Of a stretch of DNA of 64,000 nt, positions 63,640 to 64,000 are shown piece after piece (positions within the stretch are counted from its first letter, which is position 1; each line of letters begins with the position of its first letter). The notes under the pieces are model-generated. The model had not been told where the DNA came from, did not search any database, and worked only from the letters and a program-made list of their open reading frames with translations. The DNA comes from Streptomyces sp. NBC_00525 (GTDB lineage Bacteria > Actinomycetota > Actinomycetes > Streptomycetales > Streptomycetaceae). A program made the translations under genes and the position numbers. Location: contig NZ_CP107834.1 of the NCBI RefSeq assembly GCF_036346595.1, forward strand, positions 2,356,001-2,420,000, given 5' to 3'.

Positions 63640-64000
63640 TCAGCGGGCGCCGACCCCCAGATCGAGGCTCTGACCGGGCAGGATGAGGTCCGGGTCGGAG
63701 CCCACCTCGTCCTTGTTCGCCTCGTACAGCTCCGGCCAGCCGCCGGGCACGTCCTGCGCCTCGGCGATCGCCCAGAGGTTGTCGCCCGGCCGCACGGTGT
63801 ACGTGTCGCCGTCCGGCCGCGCACCGCCGTCGCGGCCGTCACCGTCGCCCCGCGAGGCGTGCCGGCCCGTGTCGCGCCCGCTGTCCGCCGGGGTGTCCTC
63901 GGCGGCCGGGGCACCCCGGTGCTTGCCGCCCCGCTCCCCCGCGGCGTCCGACGCGCCGGCCGCGGGGTCACTCGCGCCGGAGGGGTCCGCGGACGGGGTG
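63640..64000 (-). CDS. LysM domain protein, C-terminal part (runs off the window)
   Basis: About 119 C-terminal residues are visible; the gene begins beyond the window edge. The end is a LysM domain (YTVRPGDNLWAIAEAQDVPGGWPELYEANKDEVGSDPDLILPGQSLDLG), preceded by an Ala/Gly/Asp-rich linker. It is probably a second secreted peptidoglycan-binding protein, likely also an Rpf or transglycosylase, as a similar gene pair is common in streptomycetes. The 261-bp gap 63379-63639 should hold the rpfA promoter. Confidence 0.8.
   Translation of the reverse strand, partial: TPSADPSGASDPAAGASDAAGERGGKHRGAPAAEDTPADSGRDTGRHASRGDGDGRDGGARPDGDTYTVRPGDNLWAIAEAQDVPGGWPELYEANKDEVGSDPDLILPGQSLDLGVGAR

Overview
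The window is high-GC actinobacterial chromosome, almost certainly Streptomyces. Signs of this are the codon bias, many GTG starts, 4-nt ATGA/GTGA gene overlaps, a tRNA-Leu(UAA) gene that matches bldA, two TTA codons confined to one accessory operon, a SARP-type regulator, and a gene order (purEK, partner-switch sigma locus, hut genes, cystathionine beta-synthase, bldA, ndh, ppx, divIC, eno, rpfA) that I recall from model streptomycetes.

Layout. 1-10.6 kb is core: the end of a CGNR-type regulator, a VOC protein, dipeptidase, purK-purE, GtrA, a two-component system, a POT peptide transporter, and a partner-switching module (anti-sigma kinase, STAS antagonist, SigB/F-like sigma factor). 10.6-16.2 kb is a histidine-degradation operon (hutU, an M20 amidohydrolase, hutF, hutI). 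16.4-18.6 kb is a four-gene roadblock/PATAN-like operon carrying the only TTA codons I found.

19.0-29.6 kb is a class II, two-component lantibiotic cluster. It has two adjacent precursors whose cores resemble lacticin 3147 A1/haloduracin alpha and haloduracin beta, two LanM synthetases, a C39-peptidase ABC transporter, a luciferase-like reductase and a SARP regulator. Upstream of the precursors lies an 11-bp-periodic tandem repeat of the kind SARPs bind. After an RpiR-family regulator, 31.3-41.3 kb is a complete thioamitide (thioviridamide-type) cluster: precursor with core SVMAAAATVAFHC, kinase, HopA1-like protein, pseudokinase, cysteine decarboxylase, methyltransferase, YcaO, TfuA, dioxygenase, C1 peptidase and membrane protein. 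The two RiPP clusters together look like an accessory island set in a conserved core.

41.3-64 kb returns to core genes: PEP-mutase family protein, EamA transporter, cystathionine beta-synthase, GDSL hydrolase, thiolase, Bax inhibitor-like protein, bldA, an ABC exporter, cyclopropane synthase, type II NADH dehydrogenase with Rex-like operators, the ppx-DUF501-divIC-eno operon, and rpfA with a c-di-AMP (ydaO-type) riboswitch. The window ends inside a LysM protein gene.

How the parts connect (inference): bldA should gate translation of the TTA-containing roadblock operon. The SARP at 19.0 kb should activate the lantibiotic operon through the 29.55-29.62 kb repeats. The thioamitide operon runs from one promoter upstream of its precursor through translationally coupled genes.
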